Below, one piece after another: positions 54,188 through 63,876 of a stretch of DNA of 64,000 nt. Under the pieces are notes generated by a model, which did no database searches, was not told where the DNA came from, and saw only the letters and a program-made list of their open reading frames with translations. Source of the DNA: Symbiodinium natans (taxonomy: Eukaryota; Sar; Dinophyceae; Suessiales; Symbiodiniaceae); assembly GCA_905221605.1 (NCBI GenBank), contig CAJNDS010000626.1:1-64000 (forward strand). Direction: 5' to 3'. Position 1 is the first letter of the stretch, and each line of letters starts with the position of its first letter. The translations under genes were made by a program, and so were the position numbers.

Positions 54188-54355
54188 TGCTGGATGTGGG
54201 GCATGGGGTTTTCGTGAATCCTGAATCAAAGCCTAAACCCTCAACCCTGAACCCCAATCCCTACACTAAACCTTAAGCGCAAGACCCTAAACCCCAATTA
54301 TCACAAACAAACCCCAACACCCTAAACCCTGATGTCTTCAAAGCTACCGAGGCAG

Positions 54356-54434
54356 CCCTCAGGTTCTGAGGATGCTACAGCGACTGCGGAATCTTTGGCC
54401 TGCAGTATGCGACACTACTGGGGCCTTTTGGGGC
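54356..54434 (+). CDS. Exon of an unrecognised gene
   Basis: After CGAGGCAG: PSGSEDATATAESLACSMRH, then YWGLLG, ending GGGC|GTAAAAGGGTTTAGGG. Confidence 0.45.
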
Positions 54435-55017
54435 GTAAAAGGGTTTAGGGTTTAGGGTTCAGGGTTTGGGGCACTTCATGGGTTTAGGGCTTGGGGGTTG
54501 CTAAAGGCTTTAGGGTTTAGAGGGTCTAGGGTTGCACCCTAAGTTGGATGTATGGAAGCACTCGTAGAAACATAAATACGTACATGCATACATACATATT
54601 TTAAGGGGCTGCGCCCATCGGCGGGCAGCGCAGGCAGAAGCTCAAGGAGAGTTGTTCTGCACACCGGGAAGGGGGGTGGCCCGAGGCGTGCATCCCGATG
54701 GGGTCAGCTGTAGGCTTTCATAGTCGGAACAGTGTCGGAACGCACGGGTTTGGCGACAGAGAAAGCTTATGCACGCGCGGGCCGCCGTGTCATCCAAGGC
54801 CGGAGCCGCTGATGCTCCTGATGCCCGCTTGGGGCTCCGGGACTGAACCCGCTGATGCTCATGATGCGCTCCCGGGACCTTTGGGCAAAACCGTTTATCG
54901 GCGGCAGGGGGGGGGTCGGCGGCACTGCCGTCCGTGCTTTCGCACAAGGCGAGTTTGCCTCGCAGGGGTCACTCGTGTCATTAACAGGTCCGCACCAGGC
55001 CGCAGCCATGGCGCTGC

Positions 55018-55140
55018 CTTGGGGGGGGGTTTGGGGAATTTGGGGGGCGGGGGAGTGGGTGGAGTGGGTGGGGTGGGGGTGGGGGGGGGGTGGTGGTGGG
55101 GCGGTGAGGGCGGTGAGGGCGGTGGGAGCGGCGGGGGCAT
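55018..55140. repeat. G-rich GGGGTGG/GGTGAGGGC tract
   Basis: Strand-asymmetric G-rich sequence with quadruplex potential. The Gly-rich frames across it are not called. Confidence 0.75.
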
Positions 55141-55367
55141 TGGCATGCGCTGGAGCCAAACACTACATGTCAATTGGAGCCCCCAAAACACTTCATGTCA
55201 AGGTAAAGCAGGCAGGTTGGGAGCAGGCTGGGGGAGGGGAGTAGGGGTGGTGGGCGGCCCTATTGACGAAGCACTAAGAGCATGGGAAGGGAGAACGAGA
55301 GAGCGAGGAGGGCGGGGAGGGCGGAAAATGAGTCTTCACTGACGCCGCTTCTTCGGGGGTCGGCGGG

Positions 55368-55368
<1 letters not shown>

Positions 55369-55404
<36 letters not shown>

Positions 55405-55473
55405 GTACATACATACATACATACATACATACATACATACATACATACATACATACATACATACATACATACA
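55369..55473. repeat. (CATA)n with (CA)n microsatellite
   Basis: CATACATACATA flanks a CACACACACACA run. Confidence 0.95.
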
Positions 55474-56070
55474 CATTTCAGGGCTCGGGGCCCTTGGCAA
55501 ACCAGTCTGGGGCGTGGATATCCATTTTGCAGGTGTGGCACAAAGTGTTGCAGCCCGAATCCGAAACTCTAAACCCCCAAGCCCCCCCCTAAAGCCCTAA
55601 AGCCCTGAACCCCGAACCCTAAACCCTAAACCCTACCCTAACGCGAACCCTAAACCCTCAAGCACCCTGAAGCCCTATATACCCTAAACCTCCTAAACCC
55701 TAAACCCTCATTGAAGGCCCATACTGAGGGACCACGTAGCCCTGACAAAGGAGGCGCTTCAGGCGATTCAAGTGTCTCTCCGAGGAGGACCAAATATGGT
55801 TTTCCCGTCTCGCCGTGGCGAACGAGGCCAACGCAAAGCGTCAGGAGTTTCATGTGGGGATTGGGGGAACAGGGATTAGGGATTAGATTTAGTTACGGTC
55901 TGGGGTTTTGGGTTTATGGTCTAGGGTTTAGGATTTAGGGTGGTCTAAACGGCCTTTTGGGCAAGCTATAATCATAGGGTTCCGACGGGTCTAGAAAAGG
56001 TTGTTTTGGGGAAGTGTATTTGACCAACGTGTGCTTGATCATTTACCATGTCTGTTTCTTAGGGTTACAG

Positions 56071-56688
56071 GTTGTGGAGAAAGGTTACCTAGAATTTGGC
56101 CCAGAATACAGCGTGCAACCAGCCAAGAAACAAATCCGAACCCTTGAGTTCATAAACCCCACAGAGCAGGTAATGCTAGGCAAACCCGCAAAAGCCCAAA
56201 CCATCAACACCAATCACGAAAGCCACAGGAACAATGCGAAGCTAAGCTGGTCTGGCGCGAGGCGCTGGGCAAGGACTAGTTTCGATGGCAACCAAAAGAC
56301 TGGCGCGAGCTGTCTGCTTGCGAGGGTTTCAAGGGCCAGGAGTCAATCTCCGCCCCGGGGCTTCGGCCCTCGCCCCACGTACCTTTCCACAGTTACAAAA
56401 AATCCCTTCGTGCTACTGGATGTTGTTGCCTGGGCATATTCCGGCACCTTGTCCAACAAGCGCCAGAAGTTGTGTGTGTGTTCACCCTAAACCCTAAACC
56501 CTAAACCCTAAACCCTAAACCCTAAACCCTCAACCCTCAACCCTCAACCCTAAACCCTAAACCCTAAACCCTGTGCTCAGCACAGCCTCTTCACCGCAGA
56601 TAGCCGAGTGATCCTGCTGAGCTTCCTTCCCTTCCCGCTCTACAGGCCCGGCCAGAGCATTTTCACGCGAGCCGCGGGCAGAACATAA
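56071..56688 (+). CDS. Four exons of an unrecognised gene, ending in a stop
   Basis: 56071-56169 (after GGTTACAG; VVEKGYLEFGPEYSVQPAKK, IRTLEFINPTEQ; donor GTAATG), 56229-56278 (after CCACAG; EQCEAKLVWREALGKD; 59-nt intron before it), 56393-56473 (after TTCCACAG; NPFVLLDVVAWAYSGTLSNK) and 56600-56688 (after CACCGCAG; SRVILLSFLPFPLYRPGQSI to TAA). Joins 1-2 and 3-4 are in phase; 2-3 is not, so one more exon or a different boundary lies around 56280-56392. A CCCTAAA/CCCTCAA array (56485-56574) closes the last intron. Function not recognised. Confidence 0.5.
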
Positions 56689-56720
56689 CAGTTCGTTTGC
56701 CGTGCCTCGTGACCCAAGAA

Positions 56721-56837
56721 CTTGGTAGCCCCGAATTGCCCAAAAGGGCCGTTTTTGGGTTCAAGGATCCCTACCCCCCTAGGACCCTAAACCCTTATCA
56801 AGTACAACTATTGTCATATGGTTACTGGGCTACCAAA
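56721..56837. mobile_element. Family A copy 2, sibling of the permease intron
   Basis: CTTGGTAGCCCCGAATTGCC at the left and ATATGGTTACTGGGCTACCA at the right. The right 20 bases match the permease copy in all but the last few. It contains one ACCCTAAACCC stretch. No clear target duplication. Confidence 0.7.
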
Positions 56838-56972
56838 AAAAGAACATCCCTCAGAGGGTCAGAACAAAAGTCCAGCTTGGGTCAGTCGGTTTCGGGCTTC
56901 AGATTGCTCGAAGGGGCTAGGACGGCTAGGGTTTAGGGTTTAGGGCTTCATGGCTGATGTTTGGACCCTCAG

Positions 56973-57048
56973 GGGCAACAATCTCCGTTTGGGGAGCTGC
57001 ACGTGTTACGCGAATTTGTTCCCGCGAAGAAGCGCCCGCGCGGGAGTG
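56973..57048 (+). CDS. Exon of an unrecognised gene
   Basis: After GGACCCTCAG: GQQSPFGELHVLREFVPAKK, then RPRGS; donor G|GTAAGC is canonical. The basic tail (AKKRPR) may be a nuclear signal. Confidence 0.6.
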
Positions 57049-57266
57049 GTAAGCACGACTGAGTGGGCAGCTGCCGCCGGGGAGACCTGAGGAGCCTGAG
57101 AATCAGCTCAGGTTCTCCAGAGGCTTCCAATACTCCTTATAGTTTCCTGTCCTTAAAACCATATAGGGAACCCTACTTATGTTTTCAGGAATCCATATGC
57201 TTTAAAGGAATCTTCCTTAAACCATACCAGGGAACCCTCATGCTACTTTAAGGAATCTTCCCTAGC

Positions 57267-57477
57267 CTAAACCCTAAACCCTAAACCCTAAACCCTAAAC
57301 CCTAAACCCTAAACCCTAAACCCTAAACCCTAAACCCTAAACCCTAAACCCTAAACCCTAAACCCCACACCCTAGCTACGGGGTGTGGAGTCTCTGGACC
57401 AGTATTCTAACCGGGCTCGTGATGGCAGCGGGGCAGGAGGCCGAATGGCTCTGCGCCGCTTTGCTACCAATTGCCTA
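57267..57477 (+). CDS. Exon 57391-57477 preceded by CCCTAAA array 57267-57366
   Basis: The array has ~14 exact units. After GGTGTGGAG the frame reads SLDQYSNRARDGSGAGGRMA, then LRRFATNCL; the donor near 57477 is unclear. It is followed by an A-rich and T20-type homopolymer stretch (57560-57605). Confidence 0.45.
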
Positions 57478-57660
57478 GGAACCCCCCCCCAAAAAAAAAA
57501 CAAGGAAAGTATTCTTCCTTATAAGAGTAGTATAGGGATTCTGATTATTGTTATGATTAGTTTTTTTTTTTTTTTTTTTTTAAATTTTTGTTGTTTTTTT
57601 TTTTGTGGGGGTTCTTAAGCAAATGGTAGCTTGCGCACTTGCCCAAGTTGCCTACCCCAG

Positions 57661-57752
57661 TGGATTTTCAGCCCGTGGGCTGCTTCTATGAGGCGTTCCC
57701 CGACTTGTACTTAGACAGCCCTCTTTGGGGCATTTCTTCCCTGGAGTTGAAG
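57661..57752 (+). CDS. Exon of an unrecognised gene
   Basis: After CTACCCCAG: DFQPVGCFYEAFPDLYLDSP, then LWGISSLELK; GC donor (GCTGATAGGG) leading to a TTTAGGG array (57763-57806). Aromatic and acidic; one of the clearest exons here. Confidence 0.6.
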
Positions 57753-57859
57753 GCTGATAGGGTTTATTTAGGGTTTAGGGTTTAGGGTTTAGGGTTTAGG
57801 GTTTACCATCCACCTAGGACTTCCGAGCGAACCCCCCAATAATTAAACTCTCACTGAAG

Positions 57860-58032
57860 ACGTGGCCCGAGGGAACGAGGAACGTTTGACACACAGCCCG
57901 GCACTTGCGTCTCTAGAGCAATCTCGGCAAGTGTCGTGGGACTTTTGGCAGCAAGGACGCGTTCTTGCGCACAGACAGAAAATTCGAACAAGAGACACAA
58001 GCAAAGCTCTGCAAAAGTCTCTGACGGTCTGA
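57860..58032 (+). CDS. Terminal exon of an unrecognised gene
   Basis: After CACTGAAG: VARGNEERLTHSPALASLEQ, then SRQVSWDFWQQGRVLAHRQK and IRTRDTSKALQKSLTV to TGA. Charged, probably helical. It probably ends the gene containing 57661-57752, but the phase as modelled does not fit, so one boundary may be off. Confidence 0.55.
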
Positions 58033-58140
58033 CAGGAACACCCCAAAAGCGCCGCAACCCTAAACCCATGAATAGCACCTTCTCGGCCCCTGAACCCCAG
58101 ACCCTACAGACCCAAACCCTGATCACCGCAAACCCCCGTC

Positions 58141-58600
58141 AACCCTAAACCCTAAACCCTAAACCCTAAACCCTAAACCCTAAACCCTAAACCCTAAACC
58201 TTAAACCCTAAACCCAAAGCCCTAAGCCCTCAACCCACAACCCTCAACCCTTAGGAGCCCTCAAGTAAGTGCCAGGTAGACCAACCCCAGCCCCGGGAGC
58301 TCGCCGGCGTGGCTTGGAGGCGTGGGGCTTGGTGCTGTTTGTTTGTGTCTTTCAGATTTTTCGGGGTTTAGGGTTTAGGGTTTAGGGCTTAGGGTTTAGG
58401 GTTCGGGGCTTCAGGCTTTGAGGATTTGAGGCCGCCGAGGCGTTCTGTAGGGGTTGTCAGGGGCTTCTTCCTCCTCCTCGGTGTGATGGTTCGCAGCCAT
58501 GTGCTCGGGTTTTTGCGGGTTAGGGTTCAGGGTTTAGGGTTTAGGGTTTAGGGTTTAGGGTTTAGGGTTTAGGGTTTAGGGTTTAGGGTTTAGGGTTGCA
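58141..58600. repeat. CCCTAAA array, short exon-like spacer, TTTAGGG arrays
   Basis: 58141-58250 is C-rich. The spacer 58276-58331 reads VDQPQPRELAGVAWRRGA after GTGCCAG (weak exon candidate). 58366-58410 and 58525-58598 are G-rich. Confidence 0.8.
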
Positions 58601-58725
58601 GTCCTGGGTTGCAGGTACAGGCAAACCTTGTGCTTTGAACCCTGCGCCGTGCGCTCTTAGCATTCGCCACAGATGGCTGGGCATAGCTGGTCCGTGCAGT
58701 TCATGGCTACCATCGCTCACACACC

Positions 58726-58840
58726 TTTGTGGTTCTTTACTGAGACTGTAACTTTAGATCCTTAGCCTTTTTGGGTTTATTGGGTTTCTTAAGAAGGCAG
58801 CTGAAAATTTAATTTATAGCTACCCTGCTAAGTGCAGCCC
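58726..58840. repeat. Dispersed repeat, long form
   Basis: TTTGTGGTTCTTTACTG...TAGATCCTTAGCCTTTTTGG...GCTAAGTGCAGCC recurs at 60368-60455, where two segments (GAGACT and ~20 bp around CTTAAGAAGGCAGCTG) are absent. Confidence 0.85.
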
Positions 58841-59113
58841 AGACACAAGGCAGGTCCATGTAACAACATGGGCTGTTAGTCTGGCTACCATGGTTCGCAT
58901 CGAATCAAGGCAGACGTATCAGCTCTCCTCGAAACATGTTCACCGTCTCTGGCCAGCTTACCACCGTTTGCCACCTGCAGTGACTTTCAATAGGTTTACG
59001 GTAGAACTTGCTGCTCAGATTTGTGTTTAAGGTAACCCATGCCTATACGATACCACTGAATACAATACTTGTATGCCCTCTTCTGACTACCTATGAACCT
59101 TCAACAACCCTAG

Positions 59114-59220
59114 GTAGGATAAGGGGGACCCTTAAAAGGGAACCCTTCTGGCTCTCTTCAACAGGGACCTTATGGAGAGGGTCCTATATCCCTAATGGTC
59201 CCCCTAATCCTATCCCCTAA
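59114..59220. mobile_element. Introner-like element, family B copy 2
   Basis: CTAG|GTAGGATAAGGGGGACCC to GGTCCCCCTAATCCTATCCC. It contains CCCTTAAAAGGG, the place where copy 3 carries a telomeric array. Confidence 0.7.
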
Positions 59221-59336
59221 ACAAGCCATACGCCCTGCTCCTCAACGTGTCGACCACAAGGCTCACCACTTTCGGCATGCGCGGTGCCATAGCTGAATAA
59301 GGTTAGAAGGGCTTACTATTGGAGCTTCCTGGTCAA

Positions 59337-59430
59337 AACCCTGCAACCCTGCAACCCTGCAACCCTGCAACCCTGAAACCCTGAAACCCTGAAACCCTGA
59401 AACCCTGAAACCCTGAAACCCTTAAACCTA
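59337..59430. repeat. 8-bp variant array: CCCTGCAA then CCCTGAAA
   Basis: Four CCCTGCAA units switch to seven CCCTGAAA units. The unit length differs by one from the 7-bp telomeric type. Confidence 0.9.
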
Positions 59431-59879
59431 GAAGCACCCAGATGACTCGTGGGGGCCTCTCTCTGACCTCCGGGTGCTGGAATCTGCTTTCAGGGCTCAA
59501 GGTTTGGAGTGTAAAGTTCTGGGTTCAGAGTTCGACAGCTCGTCCGTATTTAGGGTTTAGAGTTCAGGGTTTCGGGTTTAGAGTTGTAGTTTCATCGCAA
59601 TGCCAGAAATCCTCCGGTCTGAGTAGGCCACAGCTCCCCTGAGAGTTATCAAAGGGGCTCCCCAGCCTTCAGCATTTCGGGTGGTCAGTTTTGACTTTCT
59701 GCGGTGTAGGCCTGCTGCTCCCGCAAGCCACTATGCAGAGTGTGGTGCAGGCCCACATGAGCTTAGGGCTTGTATGGACGTGGCTGTACATACAGATGTT
59801 GACGTCCAACTGAGCAGGCAGACGAGCTGTTCACTGGCTGGGAGTTTCAGAAGCTTGACCGGCATTGGGAGAAGTTGCC

Positions 59880-60012
59880 CTAAACCCCAAACCCTAAACC
59901 CCTAAACCCTAAACCCTAAACCCCTAAACCCTAAACCCTAAACCCTAAAAAACCCTAAACCCTAATAAACCCTAAACCCTAGACCCTAAACCCCACACCC
60001 TAAAACCCTAGA
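59880..60012 (-). repeat. CCCTAAA array with CCCCTAAA and AATAAA slips
   Basis: About 17 units. It closes the sequence before exon 60041-60168. Confidence 0.85.
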
Positions 60013-60040
60013 CCTGTGTGGCATCTTTGGGGGCGAACAG

Positions 60041-60343
60041 TTTGGGGGAGCCTTCGCAACGCAGCCCGACTGAACAACACCCTGAGGATCACCAACACCG
60101 TCCAGGATCCTGTTGCCACTTGTGTGCGGTCAGAAGCCCGTAGGCCTCAGGCGCACAACACCGCGAAAGTACCTCTAATCCCAGGTTTTCTCAAGCCCGC
60201 GATGCCAAAACTAACCCTAGATCCGACCCTAGCCTTCCTTGCTCTTTCAGGCCAAGCTTTTTCAAGGGGAAGATGAAGAGCACATGCAAGGGGTTTGTTC
60301 AGAACCTACAGCAGGTCTTTGCGGCGGTCGTAAACATGCAGGG
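60041..60343 (+). CDS. Two exons of an unrecognised gene
   Basis: 60041-60168 (after GCGAACAG; SLRNAARLNNTLRITNTVQD, then RSEARRPQAHNTAK; donor GTACCT) and 60251-60343 (after CTCTTTCAG; by codon bias PSFFKGKMKSTCKGFVQNLQ, then QVFAAVVNMQ). The phases do not match if the donor is GTACCT; a GA donor two codons earlier would fit, or the other frame (AKLFQGEDEEH...) is real. Confidence 0.45.
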
Positions 60344-60704
60344 GTGGGAAGGCCCTGGATTGAGGCCTTTGTGGTTCTTTACTGTAACTTTAGATCCTTA
60401 GCCTTTTTGGGTTTATTGGGTTTTTAATTTATAGCTACCCTGCTAAGTGCAGCCAAGAGGCATAAGGTCTAGGGCAGGACTTGGTTATTTGGGTGCCGAT
60501 CCTGGCAAGTCCCAGCTTTTTTCTGCTGTAGTTTTATACTCTGAGGGAGGGGGGGGGGGGCGGGTAGACTTTTCCATTTGTTCTTGTTTTCAAAGGGCCC
60601 TCTGACCCACTTGGAGAGTTGAGTGTTTGAGGTTTCGGGCTCAGCTGCTGCTAGAAGTTTCCCACACGCCTCAACTAAGGCATGGGTATCCTCCGTAAAC
60701 TCCA

Positions 60705-60800
60705 AACCCTGAACCCTAAACCCTAAACCATAAACCCCAAACCCCAAACCCCAAACCCTAAACCCTAAACCCCAAACCCCAAACCCTAGACCCTAAACCT
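60705..60800 (-). repeat. CCCTAAA/CCCCAAA array
   Basis: About 13 units in which blocks of CCCCAAA alternate with CCCTAAA. It ends before exon 60816-60921. Confidence 0.85.
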
Positions 60801-60815
60801 ATGTGTAGGACTTAG

Positions 60816-60921
60816 GGCGAGCCCCCCACCTTCAAGGAATGTGGCGAACATCGGCTGGTCGCCCGGGCCCTGGCTGCTCAAGAGCTGACAGAGATCTACC
60901 GCGGCACCTTAAGTCCCCCAG
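60816..60921 (+). CDS. Exon whose donor is the first base of element B
   Basis: After GGACTTAG: EPPTFKECGEHRLVARALAA, then QELTEIYRGTLSPP, ending CCCCCAG|GTAGGATC. Clear coding character. The downstream intron begins with the inverted-repeat element. Confidence 0.6.
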
Positions 60922-61085
60922 GTAGGATCAGGGGTCCTAAACCCCCAACCCTAAACCCTAAACCCTAAACCCTAAACCCTAAACCCTCAAAAGGGAACCC
61001 CTTCTTGACCCCTTCTGGCTCTCTGAAACAGGGACCTTATTCAGAGGGTCTATGTCCCCAAGGGTCCCCCTAATGCTATCCCCTA
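60922..61085. mobile_element. Introner-like element, family B copy 3 with telomeric array inside
   Basis: GTAGGATCAGGGGTCC at the left, GGGTCCCCCTAATGCTATCC at the right. Between the left arm and AAAAGGGAACCCC lies ~50 bp of CCCTAAA units (60945-60990), absent from copies 1 and 2. Confidence 0.7.
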
Positions 61086-61239
61086 TTAAGGTATAGAGGG
61101 ACACTATGAGGTATGCATGGGGGTTATAGAGGGAACTTAGGTGCATGGGGGCTATATGAGGTATAGAGGGATTTTATAGGGAACTTGGATGACTATGTAA
61201 GGTATGTATATATATATATATACACATATGCTCACCCCG

Positions 61240-63260
61240 CTCCACCCCCCATGATCTAGGTCGGAAGGCCTTCCGGGCACATCAAAATGATATTTAAACC
61301 GAATTCGGAATTTATATTAAACGGCCACACCCTTTGAGAAATCCTCTGGCCACATTCGTAGTACAATTTATTTGGAAACCTAAATTTGCCTATTAAAAGC
61401 TGCGCCCTATGAAATCCTCTTCTGGGGCCTGCCTGTCCGTAACAAAATCTCAGAGGAACTTTAAATGCAGAGGTTGCAGCGTCAGAAATCCTCATCTGGG
61501 CTTCCTTCCTAATTTATTGCAAAACTGCTATACAAGAAGCCCACACCCTAGGAAAAGAATTCTTTTCTTAAAGGCCGCACCCTATGAAATCCTCTTCTGG
61601 GCCCTCTTAAGGAAATTTCAGTAGACTCGTCTATGATAAAGCCACAGCTTCGTTAAAACAAACATATTACGAGGCCCCGCCCCAAGACATCCTCTTCTAA
61701 GCCTCATTGGTTAGTACCTATTTGGAATGTCATTTTTCCCACGCCCTATGAAATCCTCCTCTGGCCCCTTTCGCAAGGAAACGTAACTTGATTTCGTATT
61801 GTAAACCCACACCCTAAGAAATCCTCTTCTGGGCTTCGTTTCATAATGAAACCCCAGCAGCAAGTGCACATTAAGAGGCCATCCTCAGGTCGTCCTCCTC
61901 GCAATTCAACCGAGCTAGAAGTTTATCTTGCAGACCACACCCTATGAAATCCCTTTCTGGCCCCTGAAAGGAAGCTTAACTAGAAGTCTGTATGATAAAG
62001 CCACACCCCAAGCAATCCTCACTACACCTTCGTTTGTAGTTAGACTTATTTTCCATTTGCCTAGATGGTTGTATCAAAAAAGCCACATCATTCTGGGCCT
62101 GTTCGTAACAGAATCTCATAAGAAGTCTATAATTCTAGGTAAGAAGCCCACACCCTAACAAGTTCTGATCTAGGATAGGCTCGTATGTAACTTTTGGACA
62201 GAATTCTATATCATCTCCTGAGCCCTCATTTGTATGTAAATCTACTTCCAATTCCATATTTAACAGCCACACCGTGTGAAATCCTCTTCTGGGACCTCTT
62301 AATGAAATGTTAATACGCTCGTGAATGATAAAACCTCTCTTCGTAATTAGACCCAATTAAAACAAACATAATCAGAGGCCACGCCCCAAGACATCCTCTT
62401 CTGAGACTCATTGGTTAATACCTATTTGGAATTGTATATTGCAGACCACACCCTATGAAAAATTCTCCCTTGGCTTCGCTTCGTAATGAAATCTAATTTG
62501 AGGTTTGTATTAAAATTCCACACCCTAAGAAATCCTCATCTGGACTCGTTTGTAATTCCACTTAAATTGAATTTTGAGTTAAGAGGCCACACCCCTGTGG
62601 ACAGAATTTTTACAGACCACATCCTAAGATGGCATATTGTGAGCCCCCATTCGTCTTTAAATGTACCTACGATTACAATTCTATATTTAACGGCCGCCCC
62701 CGCCCCCTATGAAATCCTCTTCTGGGGCCTCTTCATGAAATCTCAATAGACTTGCGTATGATAAAGCCACAGCTTCGTTCGTAAAAAGAAACCGAGTAAA
62801 CAAAAACATATTAAGAGGCCGCGCCCTTCTAAGCCTCATTCGTTATTACCTCTTTGGAATTTTATTTCACCGACCAGACCCGGTGAAATTCTCCTCTGGC
62901 CCCGCTTCGTGATGACATGTAATTTGAGGTTTGCACTAAAACGCCACACCCTGAGAAATCCTCATCTGGATTTCGTTTGTAAGTCCACTGAAATAGACTT
63001 TTGAATTGAGAGGCCACACCCCAAGACATCCTCTTCTAAGCCCCACGCATAATTAATCCTACTTGGACTTTTGAATTGCAGGTCCACGTCCTCAAAAACA
63101 CGCCCTAAGAAACCCCTCTCTTGAAATTAACTTATTTTAATATTACTTGTTATCATAAGACGTCACATCCCAAGACATCCTCTTCTAAGCCTCATTCGTA
63201 ATTAACTCCTAATGGAACTTCACATGTTAACGCCACGCCCTACGTACTGCATGGATTGAA
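61240..63260. repeat. ~75-bp satellite with ~430-bp higher-order repeat
   Basis: About 24 monomers built on GCCACACCCTATGAAATCCT, CTTCTGGGCCTC and a GTAATGAAAT...TTTGTATTAAA spacer; alternate monomers read CCCCAAGACATCCTCTTCTA. Blocks starting near 61570, 62265 and 62695 repeat the same monomer order. Confidence 0.85.
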
Positions 63261-63404
63261 TCTAAATTAAAAGCGAAATGGTGGGTGTGGTTGTGCGTGT
63301 TTCTCTGTGTGTGTGTGTGTGTGTGCAAGGCAGTCACGTTATAAGAAACAACTTATAGCAATACACATTCTTTATACAAGAAAAGCCATTTTTTACAAAA
63401 TTTG

Positions 63405-63876
63405 CAAAAAACCCCAAAATCCCAACATCCAAAACTTCACAACCATGGAGCCGGGACACCGTTTTTTTTGTTTTCTCGATGATTTTTTGGGTTTTTTGAA
63501 ACTCCAAAAACATCCATGTGATTTTTTGGATTTTGCTCCCCGTGGGGTTGAAAATCCAAAAAAGCACGAGGGTTTCTTGGAACTCGAGTGAAAAGCCAAA
63601 ATAAGCCATGTGTTTTTTGGTTTCTGAGGCCAGGAGCACCTGAAATCCAAAAAATCACGAGGTTTTTTTGGATTTTGAGTGAAAAGCCAAAAAAACCATG
63701 TGTGTTTTTGGTTTTTGAGGCCAGGAACGAGTAAAATCCAAAACAACACATGTTTTTCTTTGGTGGATTTTTCAAAAAAACAAAAAACCTCGAGAAAACA
63801 AAACAATCCAAAAAAGCGGTGTCCCGGCTCCATGGTTTTGAGTTTTTGGATGTTTGGATTTTGGGTTTTTTAGGCA
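63405..63876. mobile_element. Long-hairpin element with ~80-bp arms
   Basis: ATCCAAAACTTCACAACCAT and GGAGCCGGGACACCG on the left return inverted on the right as CGGTGTCCCGGCTCCATGGT and TTTGGATGTTTGGATTTTGG. The middle has alternating AAAATCCAAAA/CATGTGTTTTTTGG segments. GT and CA dinucleotide runs (63301-63330, 63943-63962) flank it symmetrically. Frames in it are shadows of the repeats. Confidence 0.7.

Noticed and set aside
54698-55342. 214-aa Gly-rich frame
   Set aside because: The second half is the G-rich tract; there is no splice or codon support.
33000-61000. Region as a true chromosome end (subtelomere)
   Set aside because: Arrays switch orientation dozens of times, are short and are interleaved with exons; a chromosome end would show one orientation.
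10790-63260. CRISPR-like array interpretation of the regular repeats
   Set aside because: The repeats are contiguous satellites or telomeric units without unique equal-length spacers, in a eukaryotic context.
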